Shown here: one piece after another, positions 27,422 through 38,661 of the stretch
Layout: each line of letters begins with the position of its first letter
Numbering within the stretch: the stretch's first letter is position 1
IMG/VR virus record: IMGVR_UViG_3300044630_005784
Span: 1 to 64,000 of that record
Reading direction: 5' to 3' (one strand)
DNA: 64,000 bases
Source: a virus
Made by a program: the position numbers and the translations under genes
Notes under the pieces: model-generated
Told to the model about the DNA's origin: nothing
Seen by the model: only the letters and a program-made list of their open reading frames with translations
Databases searched by the model: none

Positions 27422-30400
27422 TTACCTTCCGAAGATTTGCGAAGCGAGAATCAACTGATCGTCATCAGCGATGAGATTGGGGTTGAGTGTTGAAATCACT
27501 GTACCTGAAACTGGCATAGTGACTGAGGTTGTCCCAGTAAGCGTAAAGGTTACGGCGTAAGCACCTGATGTCGTTACGTTGCCACCAAGAGTAATCGTCT
27601 TGCCCGTGTTGGCGACACCAGTACCACCGTAGGCACCAGCAATCGTTGTGCCTTGCCACGTTCCGGTACCGATCGTTGCGACGGTATTGAGATTTGATGA
27701 TGTTACTCCAGCACCAAGACTCGTAGCACCGATAACGGTGGTTCCGTTGATCTTGTAGGCCTTGTCTGAGGCGAGATCGACGTCTTGATTGAATGTCCAA
27801 CAATCCGTTGCATCTACCCAGATGATGGTTTTGTCGGTTGCGCCCTTGAGGGTGATGCCACCGCCATCGGCAGTCACATCCGTGGGGCTTGCTACGGCAC
27901 CGAGTTCGATGTTCTTGTCGTCTACTGAAACGGTAGTTGTATTGACCGTTGTGGTAGTTCCGTTGACCGTAAGATCGCCGGTTACGACTAGAGCATTATT
28001 TACAGTCGTTGTACCTGACCCCGCACCGATACTTACTGTTGTTGCAGCGCCACCAAGGTTGAGCGTAGTGGCATTGGTGTTGAAGACAGTCGCAGTTCCT
28101 GTGCTAGTTGTGGTGATATCCCCACCATTTACCGCTATGTCGCTTGCTGTGGTTATAAGGCCAGCAGGTGATACTGATGCCAAAACTCCAGATACCAATC
28201 CCCATTCTTGAAGATTCGCAGTTTGTGTGTTTTGCCCTGTAACAACAATACCTTTTGTGGTATTTGCTGAAGTTATAAAATAACCAACTTCAGCGGCACT
28301 TGATCCGCCTTCAACTCGAATGGATTCAAGTGAAACGATTTTGCCGTTGAAATCTACATAAGCAAGATTTTGACTAGAACTATTGGTCCAAGCCTGAAGT
28401 GGGCCAGATTGAAGGGACGCACCCTTTACAGTTAGAGGCGTAGTAGCGGCGTTAGTTGTTGTTACATTCAGATTGTTAAGAATGCCAACACTGGTAAGAC
28501 TTGAGGCGGTGACACCAGAACTCAGCGTTGCCCCAGTAAGCGTTCCGGCAGCAGCCGTGACAGTGCCAGAACCACCCAATGAAATAGATGTTCCATTGAC
28601 CGTCACTGAACTGTTCGTCAAAGCGATTGCTGCGCTTGAACCTTCACCCGGCGTGTGAGTGACAGTTATACCCGTACCAGACGTAACGTCAGATACATAG
28701 TTGCCCGTCGTGTCGGTTCCGAGAGCAACTGAGTTCGCAGCGATAGTGGCCGTAAGAGTTCCGGATGCCAAGTCAGTAAGAGTCACCGAACCGGTGAGGT
28801 CACCACCAAGCGTGATCGTCGGATCAGGCTTATTGGTTGTGTTCGTCCAGTCCAAGTAATGCGAACCATGCTGGCCGTCCAACTGATCGGCATTGAGGTT
28901 CGTAACTACAGTCGTGGATGTAACGGCAATAGCGTTGGCATCAAGTGTGCCTACGACATAGACGGTGCCGTCAGAAGCGACACGCAGTCGAACGGCGGAT
29001 GCGTCAGCGTCATAAATGGCAAGTGATCCAGCGGTGATTGCCGAGCCGGTACCTGTTGAAATGATTCGGTACTCACGTCCACTTGTGGCCGTGTTGTCCA
29101 GCGAGATTCGAGAGTTGGGATGCGAGTTGGTGAGAGCAAGAAGGTTTACATCGTCCCCGTCACCATTGACTGTTGGTGAATGGAATGTCGGGTCCTCATT
29201 GACGCCAACCGAAATCGTGTCGGTTCCAGCGGTTGTGGTGATTTGGATGTTTGAGATTCCGGCAAGCGTGAGCGTGTCGTTTAGGTTGTCAGCAACGACA
29301 TCAGATTGACCTGAAACCGCAAAGGTGGTGAAGCCTTCCGATGGTGCGCCTTGAAAGCCTTGTGAACCTTGAGCGCCTGTAGCGCCTTGATTTCCTTGGA
29401 ATCCTTGGTTGCCTTGGAACCCCTGAGAGCCTTGCGCGCCAGTAGAACCCTGTGCGCCTTGTGAACCAGTTACACCTTGAAAGCCTTGTGCGCCTACAGA
29501 ACCTTGCGCACCTGTCGCACCTTGAGTGCCGGTGTCGCCTTGTGGTCCTTCAGCACCTTGAGCGCCGGTAGCGCCCTGACTTCCCGTTGCCCCTTGCGCA
29601 CCGGTTGCCCCTTGCGCTCCGGTTGCTCCTTGATCACCTTGAGCGCCTTGCGCACCAGTAGCGCCCTGTGAGCCAGTTGCACCTTGTGAACCGGTTGAGC
29701 CTTGTGCGCCAGTGTCGCCTTGGAATCCTTGATGACCCTGTGCGCCCTGACTTCCAGTTGCACCCTGTGAACCAGTTGTTCCTTGAGCGCCGGTTGCACC
29801 CTGAACACCCTGACTACCTTGCGCTCCGGTAGCGCCTTGGTCGCCTTGGGGACCTTCGACGCCCTGATGTCCTTGCACACCTTGTGCGCCAGTGTTCCCC
29901 TGTGGGCCTTGACTTCCTTGCGCTCCAGTTGCGCCCTGTGCGCCTACGTCCCCTTGGAAACCCTGATGTCCTTGAACACCCTGATTGCCTTGGCTTCCCT
30001 GAGCGCCAGTAACACCTTGGAAACCTTGAACACCCTGCGCACCCTGCGCGCCAGTCGCACCTTGATCGCCTTGCGGACCCTGAAAGCCTTGGAAACCGCG
30101 CGCACCTTGAACGCCCTGATTTCCCTGTGCGCCATCGTCACCTTGATGACCTTGCGCTCCTTGCGAACCTGTAGAGCCTTGAACGCCAGCGTTTCCTTGT
30201 GGCCCCTGTGCGCCGGTCACACCTTGCGGACCCTCGTCGCCAGTTACTCCGGTTACGCCTTGCGAACCTTGAGAACCGGTTGCACCTTGGAAACCCTGAT
30301 GCCCTTGAACACCCTGCGCGCCAGTCGTGCCCTGAACGCCCTGATTGCCTTGAGTTCCAGTTGCACCTTGAAAGCCTTGGTTGCCTTGTGGACCCTGAGC

Positions 30401-33400
30401 GCCCTTATCGGCAAGCAGCGTCCAGAACGTCCCCGGACTTGGAGTATCACCGACGTTGCCGCCATTGGAATCGATTCGATACCAAGTCTTCCCGTCATAG
30501 GTCGCAACATCACCAATGGCGTAAGAGGTTCCTCCGCTGTATGCGCCAGTGAAGTTCCAAAGAGCGGCAGTGCCTTGATAACCCTGAGTTCCTTGGACGC
30601 CTTGATTGCCTTGATGACCTTGTACGCCTTGTGCGCCAGTCGATCCTTGTGTTCCCTGTGAACCGGTAGCACCCTGAGGGCCTTGCGCACCAGTGACACC
30701 TTGATCACCTTGAGTTCCTTGCGCGCCGGTAGAACCCTGAGATCCGGTCGAACCCTGAGCACCAGTGGATCCTTGTGCTCCAGTAGCGCCTTGTGAACCG
30801 GTAGATCCCTGAACACCCTGCGTTCCTTGATTCCCTTGGAAACCTTGAACACCCTGAGTTCCTTGCGGACCGACAGCACCGTCTAGGTTCACCGTCCACG
30901 AGGAATAGGTTCCGCTGCCGACCTTGTGTGTAATGTCAACGGAAAGCGCACCCGTACCAGAGTTATACGAAATGATTTCGCCATTCATATGGTTGCTCTC
31001 GTCATTTGCGATGACGATTGTTTGAGCAGCCGAATAAGCAAGACCAGTGCCGACGGTGAGGTTCAGCGTTCCGTTGTTGGTAATGGTGAGTGACGTTGAA
31101 GACGTGGTGGAGTATTTGTCGCCAGTTACGCCTTGATAGCCCTGCGGACCTTGAGCGCCGGTCGCTCCTTGATTTCCTTGGGTGCCTTGATTGCCCTGCG
31201 CTCCAGTTGAACCTTGATCACCTTGGCTACCTTGTGAACCGGTAAGACCCTGAACACCTTGGAAACCTTGCGCCCCAGTTGTGCCTTGTGCTCCAGTGGA
31301 ACCCTGCGCCCCTTGCGAACCAGTTGTACCCTGTGACCCCTGTGAACCGGTCGTTCCTTGTGCGCCTTCGTCACCTTGAGAGCCAGTCGCTCCTTGCGAT
31401 CCTTGAACACCTTGATTGCCCTGTGCGCCGGTAGTTCCTTGCGCTCCGGTTGCGCCTTGAACACCCTGAAAACCTTGGTTGCCCTGCGCACCCGTAGACC
31501 CTTGGAAGCCTTGGTTTCCTTGAAAACCTTGATCGCCTTGTGCGCCTTCGATGCCCTGAGGTCCGGTTTGACCTTGCGAACCTTGTGCGCCGGTTGTGCC
31601 CTGATGACCCTGCACGCCTTGAGCGCCAGTCGCACCTTGTGAGCCTTGATTACCGGTTTGACCTTGTGGGCCTTGATCGCCTTGATGTCCCTGATGTCCT
31701 TGAACACCTTGAACGCCTTGATTCCCTTGGAACCCTTGCGCTCCAGTAGAACCTTGTGCGCCAGTTGAACCCGTTGCCCCTTGGTCACCTTGAACGCCCT
31801 GTGCGCCAGTTACACCTTGATTTCCCTGCGAACCGGTTTGGCCTTGGAATCCTTGGTGTCCTTGGTTGCCTTGCGCTCCAGTTGATCCTTGATTTCCTTG
31901 CGGACCAGTTTCACCCTGCGACCCTTGGAAACCTTGTGCGCCGGTCGTGCCTTGAACGCCTTGATCGCCCGTTACACCCTGATGTCCTTGCGGACCTTGA
32001 GTTCCCGTTGCACCCTGAACACCCTGTGTTCCTTGTGCGCCAGTGTTTCCGATGACACCCTGAAAACCTTGCGCTCCTTGCACGCCCTGATAACCCTGCG
32101 GGCCAACTTGGGTGTACATGACCTGCGCAATGGAAACGATTACGGATGGACGAACCGGTGTCGTTGGCGAAACATGGGCAGCGTCGTGCTGAAGACTTAC
32201 GGTCGCAGCCGTAGTACTCCAATAAATCTGAACGTAATCATTGACGGAAGTTGAGGTCCCAGTAAACGTCAACGTCACCATCTGCGAACTTGGTTCACCC
32301 GCAGATTTACGCGGAGCAAGTCCTGCTTCGACGGAGGAGTTCGGGTAAATGGTGCCGTTGAGTTTCAACCAGAAGGTTGCGTACTCGTATGAGTTTTCTG
32401 GATTTTCAAGTTGGAACGTCGCTACTAGCGTGTAAGTGCCGGGGTTGGCCAAAGTGATCTTGCTGCCATCGACAATGGAAATGCCGTTTGACCCGTAAGA
32501 GTTTCCAATAGCAACGGCTTGCTCGGTATTTGCGACAGAGATGGTTTGGTCGGTTGCGTCGTAGAACGACCCGTAGTAGCCGAGTGCGCCGCCTGCACCT
32601 TGCGTTCCGGTTGTTCCTTGGTAACCCTGATACCCCTGATGACCTTGCGTACCTTGCGTACCTTGACTGCCGGTATTCCCCTGCGAACCTTGCGCGCCAG
32701 TCAGGCCTTGCGAACCTTGCGAACCTTGAACGCCTTGGCTACCGGTCGCACCTTGAACGCCTTGGCTACCGGTCGCACCTTGGAAACCTTGATGACCTTG
32801 AAAGCCTTGATCGCCTTGGACCCCGGCGACACCTTGAGCGCCAACGGAACCCTGTGACCCGGTGCTGCCCTGTGCGCCAGCGACGCCTTGAGAACCCTGC
32901 GAACCCGTAGCGCCGGTTTCACCCTGTGAACCTTGCGAACCGGTTTGACCTTGAACGCCTTGTGAACCTTGAACGCCCTGTGAACCGGTTGAGCCTTGTG
33001 CGCCAGTTACACCTTGATTTCCCTGAAAGCCTTGCGCCCCAGTGTCACCTTGAGCGCCAGTAGAACCCTGCGCTCCGGTAGCACCTTGATTACCTTGAGC
33101 GCCCTGTGAGCCAGTCGCACCCTGAGCGCCTTGTGCGCCAGCAGTGCCTTGCGTTCCCTGAACACCCTGAGGACCCGTTGCACCCTGTACGCCTTGTGAA
33201 CCCTGTACGCCCTGCGAACCCTGAATACCTTGAGTGCCTTGTGGTCCGACAGCACCGTCAAGGTTCACCGCCCATGAGGAGAATGTTCCGCTGCCGACCT
33301 TTGATTGCACATTGATGGAAAGCGCACCCGTACTGGAGTTGTACGAAATGATCTCGCCATTCATGTTGTTGCTGTCGTTGAAAGCGACGACGATTGTTTG

Positions 33401-34462
33401 AGCGGCGGAATAAGCGAGACCAGTTCCAACTGTAAGATTGAGCGTTCCGCTATTCGTGATGGTGAGTGACGTTGAAGACGTGGTTGAGTACTTGTCGCCA
33501 GTTACGCCCTGAACACCCTGCGAACCTTGAGGTCCAGTCGCGCCTTGATTGCCCTGCGCTCCAGTTGCACCTTTTTCTACAAATACATCCCAAGATATTA
33601 ATGAATCTGGTTGGTAACCAGTAGTGTTGTTGCCTAGGCAAATATAAGAAGTGCCATTGAATGTAACTACATCATTAAAGTTGTAAACAATCTCTGGTCC
33701 ACCGTAAGGACCTCTAAAGTAAAAACCTTCACCTGTTAAACCTTGAGGACCTTCAACGCCCTGATGTCCTTGAAATCCTTGAACGCCTTGGGTGCCCTGA
33801 ACGCCTTGAGTGCCCTGCGCGCCAGTATTGCCAGTAAGGCCCTGTGTCCCTTGGCTTCCCGTCGCACCTTGAACACCCTGATTGCCTTGAGCGCCAACAA
33901 CGCCTTGAAAGCCTTGACTGCCCTGAGAACCCTGCGTTCCCTGCGAACCAGTTGTTCCTTGTGCGCCGGTCGTTCCTTGAGAACCAGTTGCGCCTTGGTT
34001 GCCTTGAGAACCTTGCGCTCCTTGTGAACCGGTAACGCCTTGATTTCCTTGTGCTCCAGAGGAACCCTGATTGCCTTGGTTGCCCTGCGCGCCTTGAGAG
34101 CCAGTTGCGCCTTGTGTTCCCTGTGATCCGGTCGCGCCAAGAACGCCCTGAGGTCCCTGATTGCCTTGGGAACCCGTAGATCCTTGTGTTCCCTGCGAGC
34201 CGGTTGTTCCTTGTGAACCCTGAGCGCCGGTTGTGCCTTGGTTACCCTGTGATCCAGTCGCACCTTGAGTGCCGGTCGGTCCCTGAATGCCTTGAGCGCC
34301 AATCGGACCTTGTGGTCCTTGTGCTCCGCTGGTGCCGGGAACATAAATTGTTACTTCGTTGGGAGCGTCTTGATTTACCTCAACCCGGTTGGGTGAGTCC
34401 GTTACATTGACATTTGTGACGCTTTCAGCGATTTGAATGCTGATGGGTTCTTCAATGGTCAT
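27422..34462 (-). CDS. Giant collagen-like tail fibre, 2346 aa
   Basis: About half of this protein is Gly-X-Y collagen repeat, unusually rich in Gln and Thr. Residues 1-45 are non-collagenous. Six collagen blocks are split by globular inserts: two carbohydrate-binding-like modules (about 243-300 and 1300-1352, with W, Y and G-x-V-x-Y patterns), a duplicated 83-residue beta insert (about 322-406 and 1112-1194, starting [14 protein letters not shown]), and a TNF/C1q-like domain (about 629-786, starting [16 protein letters not shown]). Residues 1711-2346 are a beta-rich fibre tail with [14 protein letters not shown] repeats like those of other phage fibres. It is likely a long trimeric adhesin fibre. 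It overlaps the upstream adaptor gene (ATGA). Confidence 0.9.
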   Translation of the reverse strand: MTIEEPISIQIAESVTNVNVTDSPNRVEVNQDAPNEVTIYVPGTSGAQGPQGPIGAQGIQGPTGTQGATGSQGNQGTTGAQGSQGTTGSQGTQGSTGSQGNQGPQGVLGATGSQGTQGATGSQGAQGNQGNQGSSGAQGNQGVTGSQGAQGSQGNQGATGSQGTTGAQGTTGSQGTQGSQGSQGFQGVVGAQGNQGVQGATGSQGTQGLTGNTGAQGTQGVQGTQGVQGFQGHQGVEGPQGLTGEGFYFRGPYGGPEIVYNFNDVVTFNGTSYICLGNNTTGYQPDSLISWDVFVEKGATGAQGNQGATGPQGSQGVQGVTGDKYSTTSSTSLTITNSGTLNLTVGTGLAYSAAQTIVVAFNDSNNMNGEIISYNSSTGALSINVQSKVGSGTFSSWAVNLDGAVGPQGTQGIQGSQGVQGSQGVQGATGPQGVQGTQGTAGAQGAQGATGSQGAQGNQGATGAQGSTGAQGDTGAQGFQGNQGVTGAQGSTGSQGVQGSQGVQGQTGSQGSQGETGATGSQGSQGVAGAQGSTGSQGSVGAQGVAGVQGDQGFQGHQGFQGATGSQGVQGATGSQGVQGSQGSQGLTGAQGSQGNTGSQGTQGTQGHQGYQGYQGTTGTQGAGGALGYYGSFYDATDQTISVANTEQAVAIGNSYGSNGISIVDGSKITLANPGTYTLVATFQLENPENSYEYATFWLKLNGTIYPNSSVEAGLAPRKSAGEPSSQMVTLTFTGTSTSVNDYVQIYWSTTAATVSLQHDAAHVSPTTPVRPSVIVSIAQVMYTQVGPQGYQGVQGAQGFQGVIGNTGAQGTQGVQGATGTQGPQGHQGVTGDQGVQGTTGAQGFQGSQGETGPQGNQGSTGAQGNQGHQGFQGQTGSQGNQGVTGAQGVQGDQGATGSTGAQGSTGAQGFQGNQGVQGVQGHQGHQGDQGPQGQTGNQGSQGATGAQGVQGHQGTTGAQGSQGQTGPQGIEGAQGDQGFQGNQGFQGSTGAQGNQGFQGVQGATGAQGTTGAQGNQGVQGSQGATGSQGDEGAQGTTGSQGSQGTTGSQGAQGSTGAQGTTGAQGFQGVQGLTGSQGSQGDQGSTGAQGNQGTQGNQGATGAQGPQGYQGVTGDKYSTTSSTSLTITNNGTLNLTVGTGLAYSAAQTIVIANDESNHMNGEIISYNSGTGALSVDITHKVGSGTYSSWTVNLDGAVGPQGTQGVQGFQGNQGTQGVQGSTGSQGATGAQGSTGAQGSTGSQGSTGAQGTQGDQGVTGAQGPQGATGSQGTQGSTGAQGVQGHQGNQGVQGTQGYQGTAALWNFTGAYSGGTSYAIGDVATYDGKTWYRIDSNGGNVGDTPSPGTFWTLLADKGAQGPQGNQGFQGATGTQGNQGVQGTTGAQGVQGHQGFQGATGSQGSQGVTGVTGDEGPQGVTGAQGPQGNAGVQGSTGSQGAQGHQGDDGAQGNQGVQGARGFQGFQGPQGDQGATGAQGAQGVQGFQGVTGAQGSQGNQGVQGHQGFQGDVGAQGATGAQGSQGPQGNTGAQGVQGHQGVEGPQGDQGATGAQGSQGVQGATGAQGTTGSQGATGSQGAQGHQGFQGDTGAQGSTGSQGATGSQGATGAQGAQGDQGATGAQGATGAQGATGSQGATGAQGAEGPQGDTGTQGATGAQGSVGAQGFQGVTGSQGAQGSTGAQGSQGFQGNQGFQGNQGATGAQGSQGFQGAPSEGFTTFAVSGQSDVVADNLNDTLTLAGISNIQITTTAGTDTISVGVNEDPTFHSPTVNGDGDDVNLLALTNSHPNSRISLDNTATSGREYRIISTGTGSAITAGSLAIYDADASAVRLRVASDGTVYVVGTLDANAIAVTSTTVVTNLNADQLDGQHGSHYLDWTNTTNKPDPTITLGGDLTGSVTLTDLASGTLTATIAANSVALGTDTTGNYVSDVTSGTGITVTHTPGEGSSAAIALTNSSVTVNGTSISLGGSGTVTAAAGTLTGATLSSGVTASSLTSVGILNNLNVTTTNAATTPLTVKGASLQSGPLQAWTNSSSQNLAYVDFNGKIVSLESIRVEGGSSAAEVGYFITSANTTKGIVVTGQNTQTANLQEWGLVSGVLASVSPAGLITTASDIAVNGGDITTTSTGTATVFNTNATTLNLGGAATTVSIGAGSGTTTVNNALVVTGDLTVNGTTTTVNTTTVSVDDKNIELGAVASPTDVTADGGGITLKGATDKTIIWVDATDCWTFNQDVDLASDKAYKINGTTVIGATSLGAGVTSSNLNTVATIGTGTWQGTTIAGAYGGTGVANTGKTITLGGNVTTSGAYAVTFTLTGTTSVTMPVSGTVISTLNPNLIADDDQLILASQIFGR

Positions 34463-34806
34463 CTAGTGACCTCAAGATTCACCACGAACCGGCCTCGCAG
34501 TACGCGATGCACTGCACCAGCGGCAGAGATGATCTCAAGGTCGTAAAAGCCATCGCTGTCTATGGTTGCCGTAGTGGCTGGACTGAGACTCATCGCAATT
34601 GTTCCGGCGGCGCCGCCAAGAACCAAACGACCATTGGCCGTGGTGAGTTCAACTAGAACGTCACTTGATTCGATTTCTGGGCGAACCTGCATCCGAGCGG
34701 TGTATCCGGTTAAATTCATCGGATTGCCGTTGGCTTGTTCAATGGTAAGAAGGCGCTCAAAAGTAGCACCTTGATCACAAACTATTTTGTAAACCCCAGC
34801 GAGCAT
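34459..34806 (-). CDS. Fibre-adaptor-like protein, 115 aa
   Basis: This beta-sandwich-like protein begins [22 protein letters not shown] and contains [25 protein letters not shown] and [28 protein letters not shown]. The pattern recurs in small phage proteins encoded just upstream of tail fibres. It probably links the fibre to the baseplate. SD GGAGGATG. Confidence 0.65.
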   Translation of the reverse strand: MLAGVYKIVCDQGATFERLLTIEQANGNPMNLTGYTARMQVRPEIESSDVLVELTTANGRLVLGGAAGTIAMSLSPATTATIDSDGFYDLEIISAAGAVHRVLRGRFVVNLEVTR

Positions 34807-34881
34807 TGCATCCTCCTAGCACCCAATTGTAGGACAACAGGAGTAGTCGCTGCCCCACCGATAAGCAATACTCGCTGTTAT

Positions 34882-35091
34882 CTAGGCTTTTGGCCCAAGG
34901 AAAGATGCCGTTCCCTTGTCAGCACCAATCTTTGAAGAGACCCATGCAAGCCCAATAGCAACCAAAGCAAGTGCTGGAACCGTAATCTCTGCAGGAACTT
35001 CATACTTGGTAGCCACCCAAGTCAGAACACCGATCACAAGACCCTTAATCATTTGATCCATTGTTTGCTGAGTGGTTGTGGTCGAGTTCAT
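34882..35091 (-). CDS. Holin-like membrane protein, 69 aa
   Basis: Two hydrophobic spans (MIKGLVIGVLTWVATKY, VPALALVAIGLAWVSSKIG) with a short turn and charged ends give a class II holin-like topology. Its place among small membrane genes after the baseplate fits a lysis cassette, although no free endolysin gene is seen. The start overlaps the previous stop (ATGA). Confidence 0.55.
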   Translation of the reverse strand: MNSTTTTQQTMDQMIKGLVIGVLTWVATKYEVPAEITVPALALVAIGLAWVSSKIGADKGTASFLGPKA

Positions 35092-35327
35092 TCTTCATCC
35101 TCGTCGTAAAGTCCAAAAAACAGTTCGTTTTCTGGGTCCTGCAACATGTTCTGTGCAGATTGTAACATGCCAGTACCAAGCCAAGGGGTAATGGATTCAG
35201 ATGTTGAAAGCGAAAGTTCAGCCCCTTCTTCCGTCAACACTTCACAAACCAAAATAAAGTTTGTGATAACCCTTCCGGGCATCGCATTACGAATCAATTC
35301 ATGAAAAAAGTCTTCTTCTTCGTTCAT
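35088..35327 (-). CDS. Hypothetical acidic protein, 79 aa
   Basis: I do not recognise it. It is acidic at both ends (MNEEEDFF, LYDEDEE), soluble and probably helical. It lies between two membrane-protein genes with ATGA overlaps on both sides. Confidence 0.65.
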   Translation of the reverse strand: MNEEEDFFHELIRNAMPGRVITNFILVCEVLTEEGAELSLSTSESITPWLGTGMLQSAQNMLQDPENELFFGLYDEDEE

Positions 35328-35665
35328 CGCCCACTCTCCATTTCCAGATTAGCCAAACGACGCTGAAGATCGAGAACAATCGACCCGAGAGCATCATTGC
35401 GCTTTTCGCACTCTTCTTGCTCTAGGCGAAGATCATTGATAACCGTGTTCAAACGGCGCACTTCTTCTCGAAGATCGTCCACGATGCTTGAATACCCCTG
35501 AAGTAAAGTTTGCGTGTGTTCGTCCCCCTGTCGATCGCGCTCAATGCCCAGATCGACTTTTTGATGTTTTGATTCTTGATTCTTGGTGTATCGAGCCGCC
35601 CACCACGAAAGAATCCCAGTGATGATTGTGGCGAAAGCGATTATTGCATTGTCGAGAACACTCAT
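35324..35665 (-). CDS. Membrane-anchored coiled-coil protein, 113 aa
   Basis: An N-terminal span (NAIIAFATIITGILSWWAA) is followed by a long charged coiled coil (LREEVRRLNTVINDLRLEQEECEKRNDALGSIVLDLQRRLANLEME). This topology is shared by i-spanin-like proteins. I start it at the ATG 35665, which has a good SD (GGAGG) and overlaps the previous stop. Confidence 0.65.
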   Translation of the reverse strand: MSVLDNAIIAFATIITGILSWWAARYTKNQESKHQKVDLGIERDRQGDEHTQTLLQGYSSIVDDLREEVRRLNTVINDLRLEQEECEKRNDALGSIVLDLQRRLANLEMESGR

Positions 35666-36012
35666 AGCCAAGACCTCCGCCACGTTGAAGCAAATGTGGA
35701 TCCATCAATAATCGCTAGACTGATTCCGAATGCAATTGCTAGTGGATCTTGATCTGTGATTATGAGGGCTGTCGATACCCCAGCCCAGATAGCGCTAGTA
35801 ACTAAAAAGCAGTATGGGAGGCGACAAATAAGGTCGGCTTTAACAAACCATGCTGAAACAACAGAAATTAGCAGCAAGGCAGCGACAAAAATGGGTAGAT
35901 CAAAATTGTAGGTAAAGATGCCGATGCACGCGATCACAAGCGATCGAACAGCAAGAAAAATTCCTTGAATCCGAAGAAAACTTTTGTGGCTTGAGTCCGT
36001 TGTGATGGTCAC
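35662..36012 (-). CDS. Multi-span membrane protein, 116 aa
   Basis: About three hydrophobic segments (VRSLVIACIGIFTYNF, PIFVAALLLISVVSAWFV, LVTSAIWAGVSTALII) predict a membrane protein. The GTG start is the least certain point: the SD is poor and a promoter-like A+T-rich stretch lies just upstream. Function unknown; it may be part of the lysis set. Confidence 0.6.
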   Translation of the reverse strand: MTITTDSSHKSFLRIQGIFLAVRSLVIACIGIFTYNFDLPIFVAALLLISVVSAWFVKADLICRLPYCFLVTSAIWAGVSTALIITDQDPLAIAFGISLAIIDGSTFASTWRRSWL

Positions 36013-36070
36013 CTATAAAGAGTAGACGAATGTCACACTCCAGAAACGGTAAGACTCACCATAAAGATTT

Positions 36071-37435
36071 TTACAGTTTGATGATGTAGTTGACTGTCTG
36101 CGTTTTGGGAAGAACTGTCATGTCTTGACCGACGGTTCCTGTAGGATTTCCTGTTGTTCCACCAACCGTATGGGACAAAGTTGCACTCGGGTTACCTGTG
36201 TTGCCTACAAGGGCGTGTGAGTGTTCTGCATTGTTATTTGAAGCCCCATCAGTATTTCGGGCGGGATTCGAAGTGGTTACAGCGTTGTTTCTCAATCTGG
36301 CGTAGGAGTTGGCAACTGGCTGCTCATATCCACCACCACTAAAATAGTTTGGCTTCAAAGTGCCGCCAGCATCATTGCTTGGATGAGCGACTGTCGATGG
36401 AACATAGAAAAGTCCGAAACCAGCCCCAGAAGTAGAAATAACGATGTTGTCATCTACTTGTCCGACTGTATTTTGGGCGGGGATGAAGTGAACGTGAGCA
36501 GCGCCATTTGTTGTGGTTCCGGCACCAAACTGATTAAGATTATGCGTGTGTGATGGGTGGTTGTCAACCGAGAGTGAGCCAGCGCCATGTGTGTGATTTG
36601 GAAGATTGTTCGCAGCAATCGTTACGGCGTTTGAACCAGCGATAGCACCGAGCGTATCTGTGGGATTAGCGGCACCACGAGGCATACGATCACGCAAATC
36701 CGGAACAAAGAATGTTCCCGAACTGCCACCATAAGAGTAGCCAATCACATTAAAAAGGTCTGGGTGAACACTTGTGGAGTATGACGCGCCATTACAAAAA
36801 AGCCATCCCGTCGGCGGAGTCGTGGTTCCACCGAACGCCCAGATAACGCCACTCGGAATTTGCTGATCAGTAGCAATCTTCGCTTTTGTAACAGCGCCAG
36901 TTCCAATGGCCTGCTGCGAAACTACGTTATTAGCAAAAGCCGCTGAACTATCTATAGCACCGCTTGCAATCTTTCCTGCGGTAACCGAGTTGTTGGCCAA
37001 AACGTGAACGTGATTAATTCGCGCAAACTTGTCATTATCGCCCTGCGCCGCAGTAGTCCCAATTTGGGCTAGTTCACCGGTAGAACCCCAACTTGGCATT
37101 GCGTGACGATGATCAGACCGGGCCGCATTGTCATTCGCACCTTCAAACGCAGTATTACCCGGCGTGTTGGCAGAAATGGCACCTAAACCTCCAAACTCGG
37201 TGAGGTTTTGCCACTCAGTACCATCGGAGTAATAAAGAATGCCATCGTCAGTGTCATAAAAAAAACTACGAACATAAACAACGGGATCGTAAGCGCCACG
37301 GTTTGTTCCGGAAAGAAACACCGCAGCCCTTGCTTCAAGGTTGCCATGAGACGTGTCTAGTTGGGAACGGGTCAACGGATCGCTATCAGCGCTCCATCGA
37401 GTTAGTTCAAATCTTCCTGCGGTTGTTACGCCCAT
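36071..37435 (-). CDS. Tail fibre with collar domain, 454 aa
   Basis: An N-terminal baseplate-binding part (about 1-170: RWSADSDPLTRSQLDTSHGNLEARAA) leads to a tail collar domain near residues 195-240 (VIWAFGGTTTPPTGWLFCNGASY, FFVPDLRDRMPRGA). A His-rich variable C-terminal region follows (HTHGAGSLSVDNHPSHTHNL) ending in VNYIIKL. His-x-His motifs in such fibres often bind metal ions in trimeric needles. The ATG at 37435 has a strong SD (GGAGG); a TTG four codons upstream is less likely. Confidence 0.85.
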   Translation of the reverse strand: MGVTTAGRFELTRWSADSDPLTRSQLDTSHGNLEARAAVFLSGTNRGAYDPVVYVRSFFYDTDDGILYYSDGTEWQNLTEFGGLGAISANTPGNTAFEGANDNAARSDHRHAMPSWGSTGELAQIGTTAAQGDNDKFARINHVHVLANNSVTAGKIASGAIDSSAAFANNVVSQQAIGTGAVTKAKIATDQQIPSGVIWAFGGTTTPPTGWLFCNGASYSTSVHPDLFNVIGYSYGGSSGTFFVPDLRDRMPRGAANPTDTLGAIAGSNAVTIAANNLPNHTHGAGSLSVDNHPSHTHNLNQFGAGTTTNGAAHVHFIPAQNTVGQVDDNIVISTSGAGFGLFYVPSTVAHPSNDAGGTLKPNYFSGGGYEQPVANSYARLRNNAVTTSNPARNTDGASNNNAEHSHALVGNTGNPSATLSHTVGGTTGNPTGTVGQDMTVLPKTQTVNYIIKL

Positions 37436-37466
37436 TTTGGCCTCCAAGCCATTTTATCTCAACTGG

Positions 37467-38660
37467 TCAGGTTCCAAAAACTGTTAGTTGGAATCCTGCG
37501 GGCATCGCTGGCGCTACGGTTTGCTCGACATCTCCAATGTCCCCTTCAACTAAAAGAATTTGTACGCCGATATGCCAAGGATCATCTAAGTAGTGGCTTA
37601 AAAATGTGACGCTTTGGGTTCCGCCTAACGCCTGTTTTGCGGCAGCAATAATGGATTCTTTAGTTCCAGCCCTGAATCCGAAAGCAGCGCTTTCGACTTG
37701 CCATCGCAAAAATGGATCTAGGTCTGTTACGGCAACGTCATAAGACTGAATTTCAGTCCAAGTGACGACTCCGTCGGTAGGTGCGATGTCAAGTGGCGAC
37801 CCTGAGTTAAATGCGAGCCAAGTGAGGTCATTAGTTAATGGATTGTTATCGAAGTCAAGGTTTTCCCATGGAGTTAAACCCGTAGAGGGATCAAATAACT
37901 TTGCACCAACAATCTGAACCAGCCAACGCAAAACCTCATTGGTATCAACAGGAACTGCAGCAGGAGTTACAAGTTCGGAAAGTTTGTATTCGCGGTTGTT
38001 GTCTTCAGGTGGAATCCACCGATAGTTTTCCCAAGTTTCGTACACCTCTCCGGCGGTTGACATGAGAACGTCCATGAATCGCAAAAGTGGACGGTCAAGG
38101 TCAGTGCTTTCAACGTCTGCTTGACGAATGTATTCGGGTAGCCGAATCCAAGTTTCGCGAGCCATGAAGTTGTAGATAACTGACCATGGGGAAATTATTG
38201 AAGGATGCGCAATGTAGACGGGGGCTGAACTTGAAGTATTGGTAACGTATATTCCGTATTCAATGAGACTGGTGTTAAGTGAAATTGCTGGAGTTTCAAC
38301 ATTAACAAGCGTCCACTCGTCAGCAATCGCTGTTGCTGAAGCAGAGACAGTAGTACTTGCGCTTCCCTCAACGGTTGTCAAATAAACGACCACGGTTGAA
38401 TTTGCTGCTGGTTTAATTCGGGAGATACCTCGGAGCGGCCAAGGAACATTTTCACCGTATAGAAAACCGAAACTTGTGGTTTGGAATTTTACATAAGCGG
38501 TTCCGCCAGCAGTGGCGTATGCGGAAAGTGTTGGGTTTTCGGAGTTTGGATCAACGGTATCGGTGGATCGTGAAATGGTCGATCCGACCCCGACCCAGTC
38601 GCCCGTGTCATTGACAAATCGTGAAGAGGCGTCTGGGATCAGACTAATAGTTGCCCCCAT
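37467..38660 (-). CDS. Tail protein, gpI-like region, 397 aa
   Basis: The C-terminal two-thirds resembles P2 gpI-type baseplate wedge proteins (PEYIRQADVESTDLDRPLLRFMDVLMSTAGEVYETWENYRW, then VLRWLVQIVGAKLF). The first 180 residues are beta-rich and extra, perhaps a fibre-binding or carbohydrate module. It lies between gpJ and the fibre gene, the standard gpJ-gpI-gpH order. Confidence 0.75.
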   Translation of the reverse strand: MGATISLIPDASSRFVNDTGDWVGVGSTISRSTDTVDPNSENPTLSAYATAGGTAYVKFQTTSFGFLYGENVPWPLRGISRIKPAANSTVVVYLTTVEGSASTTVSASATAIADEWTLVNVETPAISLNTSLIEYGIYVTNTSSSAPVYIAHPSIISPWSVIYNFMARETWIRLPEYIRQADVESTDLDRPLLRFMDVLMSTAGEVYETWENYRWIPPEDNNREYKLSELVTPAAVPVDTNEVLRWLVQIVGAKLFDPSTGLTPWENLDFDNNPLTNDLTWLAFNSGSPLDIAPTDGVVTWTEIQSYDVAVTDLDPFLRWQVESAAFGFRAGTKESIIAAAKQALGGTQSVTFLSHYLDDPWHIGVQILLVEGDIGDVEQTVAPAMPAGFQLTVFGT

Positions 38661-38661
38661 A

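Noticed and set aside
27422-34462. Many long open frames on both strands within the fibre gene, and a CRISPR-like repeat impression
   Set aside because: The Gly-X-Y coding repeat keeps alternative frames open and gives short periodic motifs. There are no fixed repeat-spacer units, no SDs fit the other frames, and the fibre frame is continuous for 2346 codons.
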